Part shown: piece by piece, positions 1 through 8,140 of the stretch
Layout of the letters: each line of letters opens with the position of its first letter
How positions within the stretch are numbered: position 1 is the stretch's first letter
Program-made: the position numbers and the translations under genes
Notes under the pieces: model-generated
Databases searched by the model: none
Told to the model about the DNA's origin: nothing
Seen by the model: only the letters and a program-made list of their open reading frames with translations
Assembly (NCBI GenBank): GCA_030635365.1
Contig: DAOVYZ010000058.1
Location: 1-10,647, forward strand
Origin: Bacteroidales bacterium
GTDB lineage: Bacteria > Bacteroidota > Bacteroidia > Bacteroidales > UBA12077
Reading direction: 5' to 3'
DNA length: 10,647 nt

Positions 1-262
1 CGAAAGTGGGGCTTGTGGTTATTGTTATTCCATTGCCTTCAATAGTAAGCCCGAGGCGTACATAATACTCGGGTTCGTTAAGGTCGGTAAGCAACATATT
101 AACAGCTATGCGGTTTGTGCCGGGGGCTACATAATCGGATAGCTTAAGGGAATAGGGGGGTATAAGTTGTATATTAATTTGTACAGGGTATACCTGGGCA
201 TTTACCTTAACGCTTATTAAGATGCTTATTATAAATAGTAATATGTAGTGTTTATGTTTCAT
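1..262 (-). CDS. Secreted protein, N-terminal part only (runs off the left edge)
   Basis: The reading frame starts at the ATG complementary to 260-262 and is open through position 1, giving 87 codons of a longer protein. The first 23 residues (MKHKHYILLFIISILISVKV, then NAQ) form a signal peptide with a basic start, a hydrophobic core and a probable cut near NAQ. The mature start reads VYPVQINIQLIPPYSLKLSD and continues with DLNEP, VRLGLTIEG and a TTSP-like turn. From memory, this matches the start of the large Bacteroidota secreted proteins (some labelled TANFOR or fibronectin type III) that often lie just downstream of SprB-repeat genes. It lies 130 bases downstream of such a gene on the same strand, so an operon or a shared role in surface assembly is plausible but inferred. 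A T9SS sorting domain would be expected at the missing C-terminus. The reading frame is secure; the family is moderately so. Confidence 0.8.
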   Translation of the reverse strand, partial: MKHKHYILLFIISILISVKVNAQVYPVQINIQLIPPYSLKLSDYVAPGTNRIAVNMLLTDLNEPEYYVRLGLTIEGNGITITTSPTF

Positions 263-392
263 GTTTCAAGCTATTAGCTTTTAGTTTTTAGCTGTGAGTT
301 TCAAATTTCAAGCTTGCCTGCCGAAGGCATGGTTTCAAGTTCAAAGTTCAAAGTTCAGCACCGCTCAAAACGGTTCCACGGAGTTTCTTCCA
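263..392. repeat. Intergenic phrase-repeat tract with a small hairpin
   Basis: This gap between two minus-strand genes consists largely of short recurring phrases: TTAGCTTTTAG-type units at about 272-292, then TTTCAAG and TTCAAAG heptads at about 299-357. They are interrupted by a TGCCT/AGGCA hairpin (315-319 with 325-329). The hairpin context CAAGCTTGCCTGCCGAAG is shared with the minus strand of the larger hairpins at 5022-5048 and 5208-5232, so it looks like a shortened copy. No U-tract follows the hairpin in the direction of transcription, so I do not call a terminator. Confidence 0.6.
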
Positions 393-3300
393 CTATTTTG
401 CTATTAATACCCGTTTTGTTTTTTTCTCATTTTTCACATATAAAATAACCAGGTAAACACCTGTATTAATATTTGTAAATCCGTAATCGATTAAATATTT
501 ATCGGAATTATAATATTTATCGATGAGGGTAAAACTATTTTGCTGCATGTTAAATACTCTTAACTCAATATCTGTTTTTTCAGATAATTCAATATCGGCA
601 TAGAAATGCCCCGTATTTGGATTGGGATAAACATTAAACTTTTTAATGATTGATTCAGCCCCCAGTTTTGCTTCTTCAGGATTTTCTTCAGGTACTTCTT
701 TAACCGTAATTTGCTTACTTATCGAATCGATACATATAGCCATTACCGAAGTAAGTTTTACATTGTATATGCCGGGTGCATTAAAAGCAATTTCTTCGAG
801 GTATTGTTCTGAATGAATCCTTATAATGCTTTGGTCAAAATCCCAGAAGATTTCTTCAGGTTCAGGCCATGTGATATCTATAATAACTACAGTATCGCTC
901 ACAAAAGCTTCGCTGGGCATTAAAAATTCGGCTTCCAATAAGTCGGTAGAAACTGTTAAATTGAATGTATCGGAAGCAAAGCAGCCTTCGTTACTTTCTA
1001 CTAATACGGAATATTGCCCCCGGCTATTAACCGTGACTTGAGATTCGGTACCTATAATTTCCGTACCATATTTCCAGGTATAGTTTTGGAACTCCCCGGG
1101 CGATAATGTATAATTCTGTCCTTCGCAAATGGTTTTGTCCTCACCTAAATCAATACGTAACTGTTCGGGATTAGTTAGTTCATATTCAGTTTCGGCATTA
1201 CAGCCTTTACTGTCGCTAACAGTAATATGGTATGTTCCTGCTGCAAGGTTTGATATGCCTGATCCTGTTGCACCGGTATTCCACAGGTAGTTGTAATTGC
1301 CATTAGCACCAATAGCATTAATACTTATGGAACCATCGGAATAGCCATAACAAACGGGATTGTTTAATTCATCCGGTACAATACTCAAAGGTTCGGGAGT
1401 AGTAATTTCGAAAGAAGCTACAGAGATACAATTATTCGCATCTGTTAATTTAAGCAGGTACTCACCATCGCTTAATCCTGTTATGGAATCGTTGCCAATA
1501 GCCTGGTTGTTGATTGACAGGGCAGGGGTGCTTCCATTATTGTAATACAAATCGAGTGTAAAAGGCTGTACTCCCCGGCTATTATCGGCATTAAAATATA
1601 CTTTCCCGTCGGAGTAACCTGAACAACTAGCAGGGCTTGTTCCTGTAACCGAAATTATGGGGCCGTCGGTATTGGTAACAATACTGGTTCTTGTTGTATC
1701 GCATAAATTGGCATCGGTAACATAAAGTGAATAATTTCCACTTGAAAGGTTTTCGGTTAAACTGCTATTTGATACTATTGTACCCGATTCGTTTTTCCAT
1801 TGGTATGTATAAGGTGCAGTACCCCCACTTACATATGCCTGTACAGATCCATTTGATTTGCTACATAATGTCCCGGTAATGGCAACTGAATCGATAATCA
1901 GTTCGGCAGGCCGGGTTACTGTTGCATTTACATTGAAAGTACAGTTACCGGCATCGCTTACCAGGATGTTGTAATTACCTGCCGGCAAATCGTAAATTAT
2001 GGTATCCTGAATAGTTGTAATTCCGTTATCGGTAGAATAATAATATGGTTTAGTACCCCCTGTTATGTGAAGGTTCACTATACCATCGAAACTATTAAAA
2101 CAACTAAGGCCTGTTACAGAGCTTATTGAGGCTGAAAGCGGGACGGGTTGATATATTGTAACAGTTATTGAATCAATAATACCGCAATTATCTTTAACAT
2201 AAAAAGTATGTTCCCCGGCTCCAAGGCCCGGAAATTCTCCGTTGTTTAGAGTAATATTACTTTTTTCGCTTCCATAGGTAAAATTTTCATCGCAACCCCC
2301 ATCGCCAGAGATAATTACAAATCCATCGTTGTTGCCAAAACAGCTTACAATGGTATCGGAGTTATCGATTAAAATACCGAGGAATTTTTCGGGTTCGGTA
2401 ATTTTAATCTGGTTTACCGTATACCAATCCGATTCGCCGTTGGTACAGGCATGTATATTATCTTTAACAAGTAGTTCATAGTCGTTGGCATATAAACTGT
2501 CAATGATAATAGTATCATTTGTAATGCCGGCTTCAAGGGTATCTTTTGATTGATTATTAAGAAATTTGTATTCGAATTCTCCGTTAGCACCTCCAATAGT
2601 AAATGTTATTTTACCGGTATTGGTACCTTTAATTTTAACATTTTGTATTTCTTTACTTACCTTAATGGTATCGGGTTCTTCAACCCATATTTGTCTTTTG
2701 TAGAAATCTTTGTCTGACGTTGCCATTGGATTCATACAGTCATTATCATCAGCAATTGCCAGGGTATGTTCACCGGGAGTAAGATTTTCGATCTTTATGG
2801 AATTGCCTGTACCGTGGGGTGTATCCATATTGTCGATATAGAAAGTATAGCCAATTCCGGGCAGGGTATCGCCTTTAAGGCCTCCAAACTCAACCCACCC
2901 GTCATCGTAATCTTTACAGGTAATTTCTGCCGAATCGATATAATTTATACGCACATAACCGGGGTTAGGGGCTACTTTTATATTCCCGGTATACCCACAA
3001 TTTCTTGAATCTTCGATGTAAGTTATATATTGTATGGTATCGAGGTTGGAAAATTCCACGATAGAATCATCGATGGTAGTTTTTGGAAAAGGTTCGAATG
3101 TATAATTTCCGGCATTATAAAAATCATTGTTCCCTCCATGCCCTGTTACAAATGCTTTTCCATCCAGGCCTCCAATGCATTTGGGGCTATAGGTTGAGTC
3201 GAGTGTAAAATACAAATACGGGGGTTGGGTAATATTGGCTATTGAGCCTGAAGAGGTATTTCCAAAACGGTCCCGTACCGTAAAATTATAATTCCCTGCC

Positions 3301-4967
3301 CTTAAACTATCAACTTCCAGCTTATATACATGTTCAATGCTGGCAGTGTTTACATCATCATATTCAATAGCTCCATAATAAAGGGAATACGGCCCAATGC
3401 CATTATTAATAAAAACCTGGGCTAACCCGTTGGTACTATTTCCTGTATTATCGGTATGGCAATCAACAGGATTATATAAAACACTATCGATAACCAGGGG
3501 CAGGGGTTCGGTTAAAACTACTGTATTTGAATCCTGCAAACTGAAGCACATTTTGCTATCTTTAACTTTTACATAATAACTGCCTTCCGGTATTCCACCG
3601 GCATAAAATGCAGTGTCCGACGGGCTGTTTTTGGCTGCTGTTCCGGAGTACACCTGAACATTTGCCCCATTGTAAATTTCATAGCCGTAATCTCCCGGGT
3701 TACCACCCTCAATTTCCAGTTTTATGGTATCGGTTCCACCTCCTATAACCGGAATGTTACCCCGGGGGATATTATCGTAATAATAGGTATTGGCAAAAGC
3801 ACTTTTAAATTTTAGGGTGTCGGGTGCTTTTACTGTATCGGAATAAAATACATGCGGGGTAAAAATATCATTTTCAATTGTAATGCGGTAAATTCCTTCG
3901 GCAATCCCTTTTATGGTATCATTTCCGTTTGGGTTTTTATCATCTATAATCATGATATCCTTGATGAGTTCATTGGGCGAAGTGTATTTGAATTTGTAGT
4001 TGGCGGTATATCCTGTTCTGCAATATCCATCGTCGGTTGTTGCCCCCCCTCCTGCAGGGGTATTATAGCATTGGCCGCCTACCATTTCTACCAAGCGGGT
4101 AATTGAGAGGGATATACTATCATGTACGGGCTTGGTAGGGTCGTATGCAGAGCACTGCGACGGGTCAGGAATGCTGTCGAGTACGATGGTAGCATCGTTG
4201 GAATTAAAGCAGGTGGGGTTGGTTATTATTGTTGTTAAACCGTAATTTTCGAAACAGTCTTTAAGGGCTATGGCATTTGATAAGCCAAATTTTTTATTGC
4301 TTTCGCATACAGACCATACTTCCACTTTAAAACTTATATTTTTCCCGGGGTCAAGTGCAGGGGTAACGGTATCCAGTTGTATTCCTGTTATATTGCTTGT
4401 TCCGGTTGTTAATTTTGTCCAGTTATTATTGGCAATATCATCCTGGGTGTAATACCAGTGGTAACGTAATTGCCCTGCATTAGCCGTTATATTTTCTTTT
4501 ACCCGTTCGGTTTTTAACCAGTATGTTAAGCCTTCGCAAATGGCAATGCTCGTTGGAGGGTAATCATCAATTTTTTCTTTAAGTATATTGGTTGAGCTGC
4601 TTATGGTGTCGGATTTGGGGGTAAGAAGGCTTAAAAGGCTCACCGATTTGGTAATTATAATTGGGGAAGGTAATTTGTTAGGACAGTTCGAGGGGTCACT
4701 AGCTACTCTTAAGCCTATTTGGTGTGTTCCAGGCTCTTCATACCAAGAGATATGATTTTTTCTGCCATCAACAGTAAGCTCAATTGTTTCGCCACCGGAA
4801 GGGCCTGTCCACCACCAACCATCCTTGCATACTCCAAATGCATTATATTGGTATACGGTATCAGGGCATACTTCTGTAAAACCACCTAAGTTTTGCCCGA
4901 ATATTTTATTGCCGGATAAAATGCAAAACAAATAAAGTAATATCAGTATCTTTTTCATAACTCTCAT
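393..4967 (-). CDS. Giant SprB-repeat surface adhesin with T9SS type A sorting domain
   Basis: This is a 1524-residue secreted protein. Residues 1-25 are a signal peptide ending near IFGQ. The start at 4967 is used here; a second ATG at 4958 (MKKILILL) is equally possible. Residues about 26-240 hold PKD/Ig-like sheets with an ICEG motif near 144. From 253 to about 1270 there are SprB-type repeats, each opening with a Cys followed by a G/S-DG turn: Cys 253, 503, 597, 684, 876, 956, 1035, 1115 and 1206. Later units end in LPAGNY or LAAGTY plus VTD/VSD phrases. An ICEGQ Ig-like unit (about 1274-1340) and a PKD-like unit with WDFD (1375-1378) follow. The C-terminus (1444-1524) starts FNVYPNPNTG and ends KRVLIAK, the type A sorting signal cleaved during T9SS export. 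By family, such proteins act in gliding, adhesion or biofilm formation. The stop is TAG. The partner may be the partial gene at 1-262. Confidence 0.93.
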   Translation of the reverse strand: MRVMKKILILLYLFCILSGNKIFGQNLGGFTEVCPDTVYQYNAFGVCKDGWWWTGPSGGETIELTVDGRKNHISWYEEPGTHQIGLRVASDPSNCPNKLPSPIIITKSVSLLSLLTPKSDTISSSTNILKEKIDDYPPTSIAICEGLTYWLKTERVKENITANAGQLRYHWYYTQDDIANNNWTKLTTGTSNITGIQLDTVTPALDPGKNISFKVEVWSVCESNKKFGLSNAIALKDCFENYGLTTIITNPTCFNSNDATIVLDSIPDPSQCSAYDPTKPVHDSISLSITRLVEMVGGQCYNTPAGGGATTDDGYCRTGYTANYKFKYTSPNELIKDIMIIDDKNPNGNDTIKGIAEGIYRITIENDIFTPHVFYSDTVKAPDTLKFKSAFANTYYYDNIPRGNIPVIGGGTDTIKLEIEGGNPGDYGYEIYNGANVQVYSGTAAKNSPSDTAFYAGGIPEGSYYVKVKDSKMCFSLQDSNTVVLTEPLPLVIDSVLYNPVDCHTDNTGNSTNGLAQVFINNGIGPYSLYYGAIEYDDVNTASIEHVYKLEVDSLRAGNYNFTVRDRFGNTSSGSIANITQPPYLYFTLDSTYSPKCIGGLDGKAFVTGHGGNNDFYNAGNYTFEPFPKTTIDDSIVEFSNLDTIQYITYIEDSRNCGYTGNIKVAPNPGYVRINYIDSAEITCKDYDDGWVEFGGLKGDTLPGIGYTFYIDNMDTPHGTGNSIKIENLTPGEHTLAIADDNDCMNPMATSDKDFYKRQIWVEEPDTIKVSKEIQNVKIKGTNTGKITFTIGGANGEFEYKFLNNQSKDTLEAGITNDTIIIDSLYANDYELLVKDNIHACTNGESDWYTVNQIKITEPEKFLGILIDNSDTIVSCFGNNDGFVIISGDGGCDENFTYGSEKSNITLNNGEFPGLGAGEHTFYVKDNCGIIDSITVTIYQPVPLSASISSVTGLSCFNSFDGIVNLHITGGTKPYYYSTDNGITTIQDTIIYDLPAGNYNILVSDAGNCTFNVNATVTRPAELIIDSVAITGTLCSKSNGSVQAYVSGGTAPYTYQWKNESGTIVSNSSLTENLSSGNYSLYVTDANLCDTTRTSIVTNTDGPIISVTGTSPASCSGYSDGKVYFNADNSRGVQPFTLDLYYNNGSTPALSINNQAIGNDSITGLSDGEYLLKLTDANNCISVASFEITTPEPLSIVPDELNNPVCYGYSDGSISINAIGANGNYNYLWNTGATGSGISNLAAGTYHITVSDSKGCNAETEYELTNPEQLRIDLGEDKTICEGQNYTLSPGEFQNYTWKYGTEIIGTESQVTVNSRGQYSVLVESNEGCFASDTFNLTVSTDLLEAEFLMPSEAFVSDTVVIIDITWPEPEEIFWDFDQSIIRIHSEQYLEEIAFNAPGIYNVKLTSVMAICIDSISKQITVKEVPEENPEEAKLGAESIIKKFNVYPNPNTGHFYADIELSEKTDIELRVFNMQQNSFTLIDKYYNSDKYLIDYGFTNINTGVYLVILYVKNEKKTKRVLIAK

Positions 4968-5021
4968 TTTTTATAATTCTACTCTACTTATTAGTTATTA
5001 GCTTTTAGCTATTAGCTTCCA

Positions 5022-5054
5022 GCCTGCCTCCGTTGCACTCCGGCAGGCAAGCTT
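5022..5054. repeat. GCCTGCC/GGCAGGC hairpin repeat, copy 1
   Basis: GCCTGCC at 5022-5028 is the exact inverted repeat of GGCAGGC at 5042-5048, with a 13-base loop. AGCTT at 5014-5018 and AAGCT at 5049-5053 extend the stem across a bulge. From 5023 on, 33 bases match positions 5208-5240 with one mismatch. It looks like a dispersed palindromic (REP-like) repeat. A role in transcription or mRNA stability is possible but not shown. Confidence 0.8.
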
Positions 5055-5207
5055 TCTCCTTTTATCTTTTATCTTGATACACTACTCATATCTTTCATCT
5101 TTGCTCTTTTCCACATGCTTGGATATGCTTCGATAAACTCAGCATGACATTACTCAGCATGACACACTCAACCTGCCTTACCTCTGCTTCCTACTTTTTC
5201 CTTTTAT

Positions 5208-5240
5208 CCTGCCTCCGTTGCACTTCGGCAGGCAAGCTTT
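5208..5240. repeat. GCCTGCC/GGCAGGC hairpin repeat, copy 2
   Basis: CCTGCC at 5208-5213 pairs with GGCAGG at 5227-5232 around a 13-base loop. The unit is a 32/33 match to 5023-5055. It lies about 20 bases downstream of the lipoprotein stop codon on the minus strand, where it could protect or end the transcript, but no U-run follows. Confidence 0.8.
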
Positions 5241-5260
5241 TCCCTTTTGTCTTTTCCCTC

Positions 5261-6508
5261 CTAATCTTTAACACAACGGACAGATATACCTTCAAATTGA
5301 ATTAAATCAAAAGGAACATCTAATTCATCAACGTTATTTCTGTCACCGAATAAATTTAATATATAATCTTTACTTGATGTACCGTAATAAGCAACACGTT
5401 TTAAATACTTATAAGTATCTGCACCCATTCCATACCCTCCTCCTTTAGCACTAAACCCGCTTTCGTTGGTAGCCCCTGTATTTGGAGCCAGCCAGTAATC
5501 GTAACCCTTGGTTTTAAGCTTGCCCCCGGCTACCTCTATTCCTCCAAGGGTGTTGATTAACTCGTACCATTCATTAATGCTTGGTACATGCCAGCCATCG
5601 GGGCACGCACCCTGTATTTTATCCGTTGCAGATTCTGCATAATTGTAGCCGTTTAAATAAGCTGCTATGTTATACAATCGCCCGTACTCTTCCAAATAGG
5701 TACTATTGTCTTCGTAAACATAATAATAAGAATTTTCTGTTTCATCAGTATTAAAAACCAGGTTTGTGCCATCAATCATAGCCGAGCCATCGGCATAACG
5801 CGTGGTTTTTAGGTTTTCTGCCATCCAAATTTGTTTGCCTATTACTACCAGCTTGTATTCATTTGTGTCAATATCTGTCAGTACACTGTCGATTATAGTA
5901 ATAAAATTGTTTTTTGTAACAGAACTTTCACCATACTCATTTGATGAGGTTAGTTTAACATTGTACTTGCCTGCAGTGTTATATTTATGCCCGGGGTTTT
6001 GCAGTGAGCTTTGCTGCCCGTCGCCAAAATCCCATAACCACGAAGTGGTTTTTCTTTTTGATATATCGGTAAACTGTACTGTATTGCCCACCAAAGAAGT
6101 GTTTATGTTGCTGTAGAAATCAGGTACAGGTTCCGATTCGGCAACAGTTACAGTTATTTCTTTAGTAGTAATTGCAGCTTCGTTATCAATAGCTTCAATT
6201 TTAACGGTATAATCGGCAGGAGGGAAGTTATCATTAATTAACCAATTATAATCGTAAATTAATTTATTTCCATCAATACTGACATTGTTGTTGTTTATAT
6301 AAAAATTTAAATCTGTAATGTAACCGTCATTGTCATACGCGCGTACTTTAATAAAAACCGTATCTCCAAAAAAGTACTGCTGGTTATCTGCCGGGCTGAT
6401 AACTTCAATTACCGGATTGTCGTTATCGTCCTTTTTACATGAAACAGCAATTATTGCAATTACTGCAACACATATTAACAATGCTTGTAAAGTTCTTTTT
6501 GTTTTCAT
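5261..6508 (-). CDS. Surface lipoprotein with Ig-like, PKD and FISUMP domains
   Basis: This is a 415-residue lipoprotein. I start it at MKTKRTLQ (ATG at 6506-6508), because that gives a clean lipoprotein signal: a basic start, a hydrophobic run and IAVSC with the lipidated Cys at 24. The acidic KKDDND just after Cys fits the Bacteroidota surface-lipoprotein export signal. The longer frame to 6574 adds 22 residues that come partly from a hairpin-repeat half-copy and would bury the signal peptide. Domains are an Ig-like sheet (about 32-122, opening PVIEVISPADNQ), a PKD domain (about 126-206, with WDFGDG at 159-164), and a FISUMP domain (about 211-415). The last is recognised by IGKQIWMAENLKTTRYADG, CPDGWHVPSINEW (302-314) and a closing SVRCVKD. 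FISUMP domains are common in surface proteins of Fibrobacter and Bacteroidota; their biochemical role is unsettled. It probably sits on the outer face of the outer membrane. The stop is TAG. Confidence 0.9.
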   Translation of the reverse strand: MKTKRTLQALLICVAVIAIIAVSCKKDDNDNPVIEVISPADNQQYFFGDTVFIKVRAYDNDGYITDLNFYINNNNVSIDGNKLIYDYNWLINDNFPPADYTVKIEAIDNEAAITTKEITVTVAESEPVPDFYSNINTSLVGNTVQFTDISKRKTTSWLWDFGDGQQSSLQNPGHKYNTAGKYNVKLTSSNEYGESSVTKNNFITIIDSVLTDIDTNEYKLVVIGKQIWMAENLKTTRYADGSAMIDGTNLVFNTDETENSYYYVYEDNSTYLEEYGRLYNIAAYLNGYNYAESATDKIQGACPDGWHVPSINEWYELINTLGGIEVAGGKLKTKGYDYWLAPNTGATNESGFSAKGGGYGMGADTYKYLKRVAYYGTSSKDYILNLFGDRNNVDELDVPFDLIQFEGISVRCVKD

Positions 6509-6690
6509 AATATTTAAAGTTTTAAATTTCTCGTTTCTGATAATACTTTTTACTGCAAACTGCCTCCGCTGCACTTCTTTTATCTTTTTCCTTTTATCTT
6601 TCTTACTTTACCTTTCCTGTCTTGCTTGCCACACGCGTTACAACTTTTCTCATGAGCGACAGCGAGTAAACGAGCGCTAGCTGGTTTCTT

Positions 6691-6790
6691 AACCACAGAG
6701 GACACAGAGTTATATCACAGAGAACACAGAGTTTTCTTATATTTCTCTGTGATCCCGATAATTATCGGGACTCCGTGATCTTTGTGGTTT
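6691..6790. repeat. Nested inverted-repeat element (ACAGAG/CTCTGT type)
   Basis: The left part is built from ACAGAG words (AACCACAGAGGACACAGAG from 6691, then a second CACAGAGAACACAGAG). The right part carries their complements (TTCTCTGTGAT at 6743-6753, CTCCGTGATCTTTGTGGTT at 6771-6789). ATCACAGAGAA at 6714-6724 is a perfect 11-base inverted match to 6743-6753, and the outer 19-base arms match at 15 positions. The whole can fold as a long hairpin. Elements of this wording recur in many Bacteroidota intergenic regions as far as I recall; no open frame is present inside. Confidence 0.75.
6753..6770. repeat. Perfect 18-base palindrome inside the nested element
   Basis: TCCCGATAATTATCGGGA is identical to its own reverse complement over all 18 bases. 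It lies between CTCTGTGA and CTCCGTGATC, two phrases of the surrounding repeat, which suggests a later insertion into an older unit. It could instead be a bidirectional binding site. Confidence 0.8.
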
Positions 6791-6910
6791 ATGTTTTTTT
6801 GTTTCATATTATATGTCTAAAGTTCAAAATTTTGCATCTGCCTTTTGGTAACTTTATCTGTTGCACCGCTATGATAGGCTTCACGGAATGTTTACTGCAA
6901 ACGGCTTTCA

Positions 6911-8128
6911 TTATCTTAGTTTTAAAATAAAATCCTGTATATTCATGTGTTCTATTCCTTCATAGTTTGAACCCTGTACTAATTCATCCATGCTTACAAC
7001 ATATTTAGGATAATTATCTTTAATTTCCAATAAATTTCCAAATTCACGTTTAATGGTTTTTTCATCTTGTAGTATGTATGCAACCTGTACATATATTTTC
7101 TTTCCTGATTTTTCGCAAATAAAATCTATTTCTTTATCACCTGATTTTCCAATTTTGATATTGTATCCTGATATTTTTAAATGCTGATATACTGCGTTCT
7201 CCAATATTTTATTAATATCAGTAGTCTTGTATCCCGTTATGGAGTGCCTCAGCCCCAAATCTTCAAAGTAATATTTTTCGCCTATTTCAAATATTTTTTT
7301 GCCCCGGATATCTGTTCTTAATACTTTAAAGATAAAAAATGCCAATTCCAGGTAGCTCAGGTAATCTAAAACTAATTGGGGTGAAATTTGAATTTGTTGC
7401 GATTTTAAAAAATCACTTATTTTTTTGGATGAGACAAGGCTGCCAACATTATCAGCAACATATTTTACCAGATTTTCCAAAAAACTTATATTTCGAACAT
7501 TATGCCGCTTAACAATATCTTTAAAAAGAATTGCAGCATAAATATTTTTCAGGTAATCATAAATAATATGATCTTGTAACTCAAGATTTATTAAATAAGG
7601 TAAGCCCCCATATTTAAAGAATTTTGTTAAGGAATCTTTATTGCCTTGAAGTTTATGGAATTCTAAAAATTCGCTATAGCACAAACTGTAAATTTTTGTT
7701 TCTATATACCTGCCACTTAAAAATGTAGCCAGTTCGCCCGATAATAATTTCGCATTGCTGCCTGTACAATAAATATCATACCCTCCTTTGGCTTGCAAAT
7801 TTCTTAAAGCTTTTTCAAAATGAGTGATATCCTGTACTTCGTCGATAAAAATATATTTTGTGCCTTTCGTTTTTTCATGACTTGTTATATAATCCAATAA
7901 ATCGTTATGTGTTATTATTGACTCAAATTCATGAAATTCTTTGTTAATATATATGATTTCCGGGTTTTTATGTATTGATTTAATTTCATCCATTATTTGG
8001 AAAAGCATGTAGCTTTTACCTACACGCCGTTGCCCGACTAAAACTTTAATAATATCTTTATCAATATACGGTTTAATCGAATCGAGGTAAATAGGGCGTT
8101 TAATATATTTTTGTTTGTATTTAATCAT
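6911..8128 (-). CDS. AAA-family ATPase with C-terminal DUF4143 domain
   Basis: This 405-residue protein is of the usual length for AAA_14/DUF4143 ATPases. The Walker A motif is GQRRVGKS (32-39), Walker B is YIFIDE (92-97) followed by VQD, and a sensor-type CTGSN (121-125) precedes SGRY (138-141). The middle has the family phrase KYGGLPYL (172-179). From about 200 on is the DUF4143 part, with FEIGEKYYFEDLGLRH near 279-294. Near the end, EIDF (333-336) and YVQVAY (346-351) sit where restriction-endonuclease-like members have their D and ExK residues. Here the Lys position reads QVA, so nuclease activity is doubtful. No membrane segment or signal peptide is present, so it is cytoplasmic. The role of this family is largely unknown; genes are often multicopy and move between genomes. 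It stands alone, with an inverted repeat 12 bases upstream of its start codon. The stop is TAA. Confidence 0.9.
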   Translation of the reverse strand: MIKYKQKYIKRPIYLDSIKPYIDKDIIKVLVGQRRVGKSYMLFQIMDEIKSIHKNPEIIYINKEFHEFESIITHNDLLDYITSHEKTKGTKYIFIDEVQDITHFEKALRNLQAKGGYDIYCTGSNAKLLSGELATFLSGRYIETKIYSLCYSEFLEFHKLQGNKDSLTKFFKYGGLPYLINLELQDHIIYDYLKNIYAAILFKDIVKRHNVRNISFLENLVKYVADNVGSLVSSKKISDFLKSQQIQISPQLVLDYLSYLELAFFIFKVLRTDIRGKKIFEIGEKYYFEDLGLRHSITGYKTTDINKILENAVYQHLKISGYNIKIGKSGDKEIDFICEKSGKKIYVQVAYILQDEKTIKREFGNLLEIKDNYPKYVVSMDELVQGSNYEGIEHMNIQDFILKLR

Positions 8129-8140
8129 ATTCTAATATGT

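Larger units (their letters stand above)
4968..5260. other. Intergenic region rich in repeats, no gene
   Basis: The 293 bases between the lipoprotein and adhesin genes hold no credible reading frame. Reading the plus strand, there is a TTAGTTATTAGC-type tract (4989-5018), a first GCCTGCC hairpin, pyrimidine tracts containing CCTTTTATC (5058-5066 and 5200-5208), and a stretch at 5114-5166 in which CTCAGCATGACA occurs twice and CATGCT (5114-5119) can pair with AGCATG (5141-5146 or 5156-5161). A second GCCTGCC-type hairpin follows. The adhesin promoter should lie here on the minus strand, but I found no match to the Bacteroidota TAnnTTTG element. Confidence 0.55.
6509..6910. other. Repeat-rich intergenic region of about 400 bases, no gene
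   Basis: No credible gene is present. From left to right on the plus strand: an AT-rich leader of the lipoprotein gene (6509-6550); a half-copy of the GCCTGCC hairpin repeat lacking its GGCAGG arm (about 6560-6577, CTGCCTCCGCTGCACTTC); pyrimidine tracts with CCTTTTATC at 6590-6598; a GC-richer patch with repeated GAGCG words (6652-6680); a nested inverted-repeat element (6691-6790); and a tail at 6863-6890 that resembles 358-384. I found no convincing promoter for the lipoprotein gene, although it must lie here. Confidence 0.6.

Noticed and set aside
311..392. Rho-independent terminator downstream of the adhesin gene
   Set aside because: The TGCCT/AGGCA hairpin has only five pairs and is not followed by a T-run on the coding strand.
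1900..1995. GGCAGG and CCTGCCGGCA words inside the adhesin gene as further palindrome insertions
   Set aside because: They encode the standard SprB-repeat phrases RPAEL and LPAGNY, so they are ordinary coding sequence.
263..5260. CRISPR array suggested by the repeated phrases between genes
   Set aside because: The repeats are short, uneven in spacing and without unique spacers of constant length, and no cas gene is present.
6509..6574. A longer start for the lipoprotein gene (22 extra residues, beginning MQRRQFAVKS)
   Set aside because: The extension overlaps a half-copy of the GCCTGCC hairpin repeat and would place the lipoprotein signal peptide in the interior of the protein.
826..6680. 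Several plus-strand open frames of 60-116 codons (for example 2766-3008, 3852-4106, 5802-6116, 6330-6680)
   Set aside because: They lie opposite clearly coding minus-strand domains, have no recognisable motifs, and are explained by the codon pattern of the real genes.
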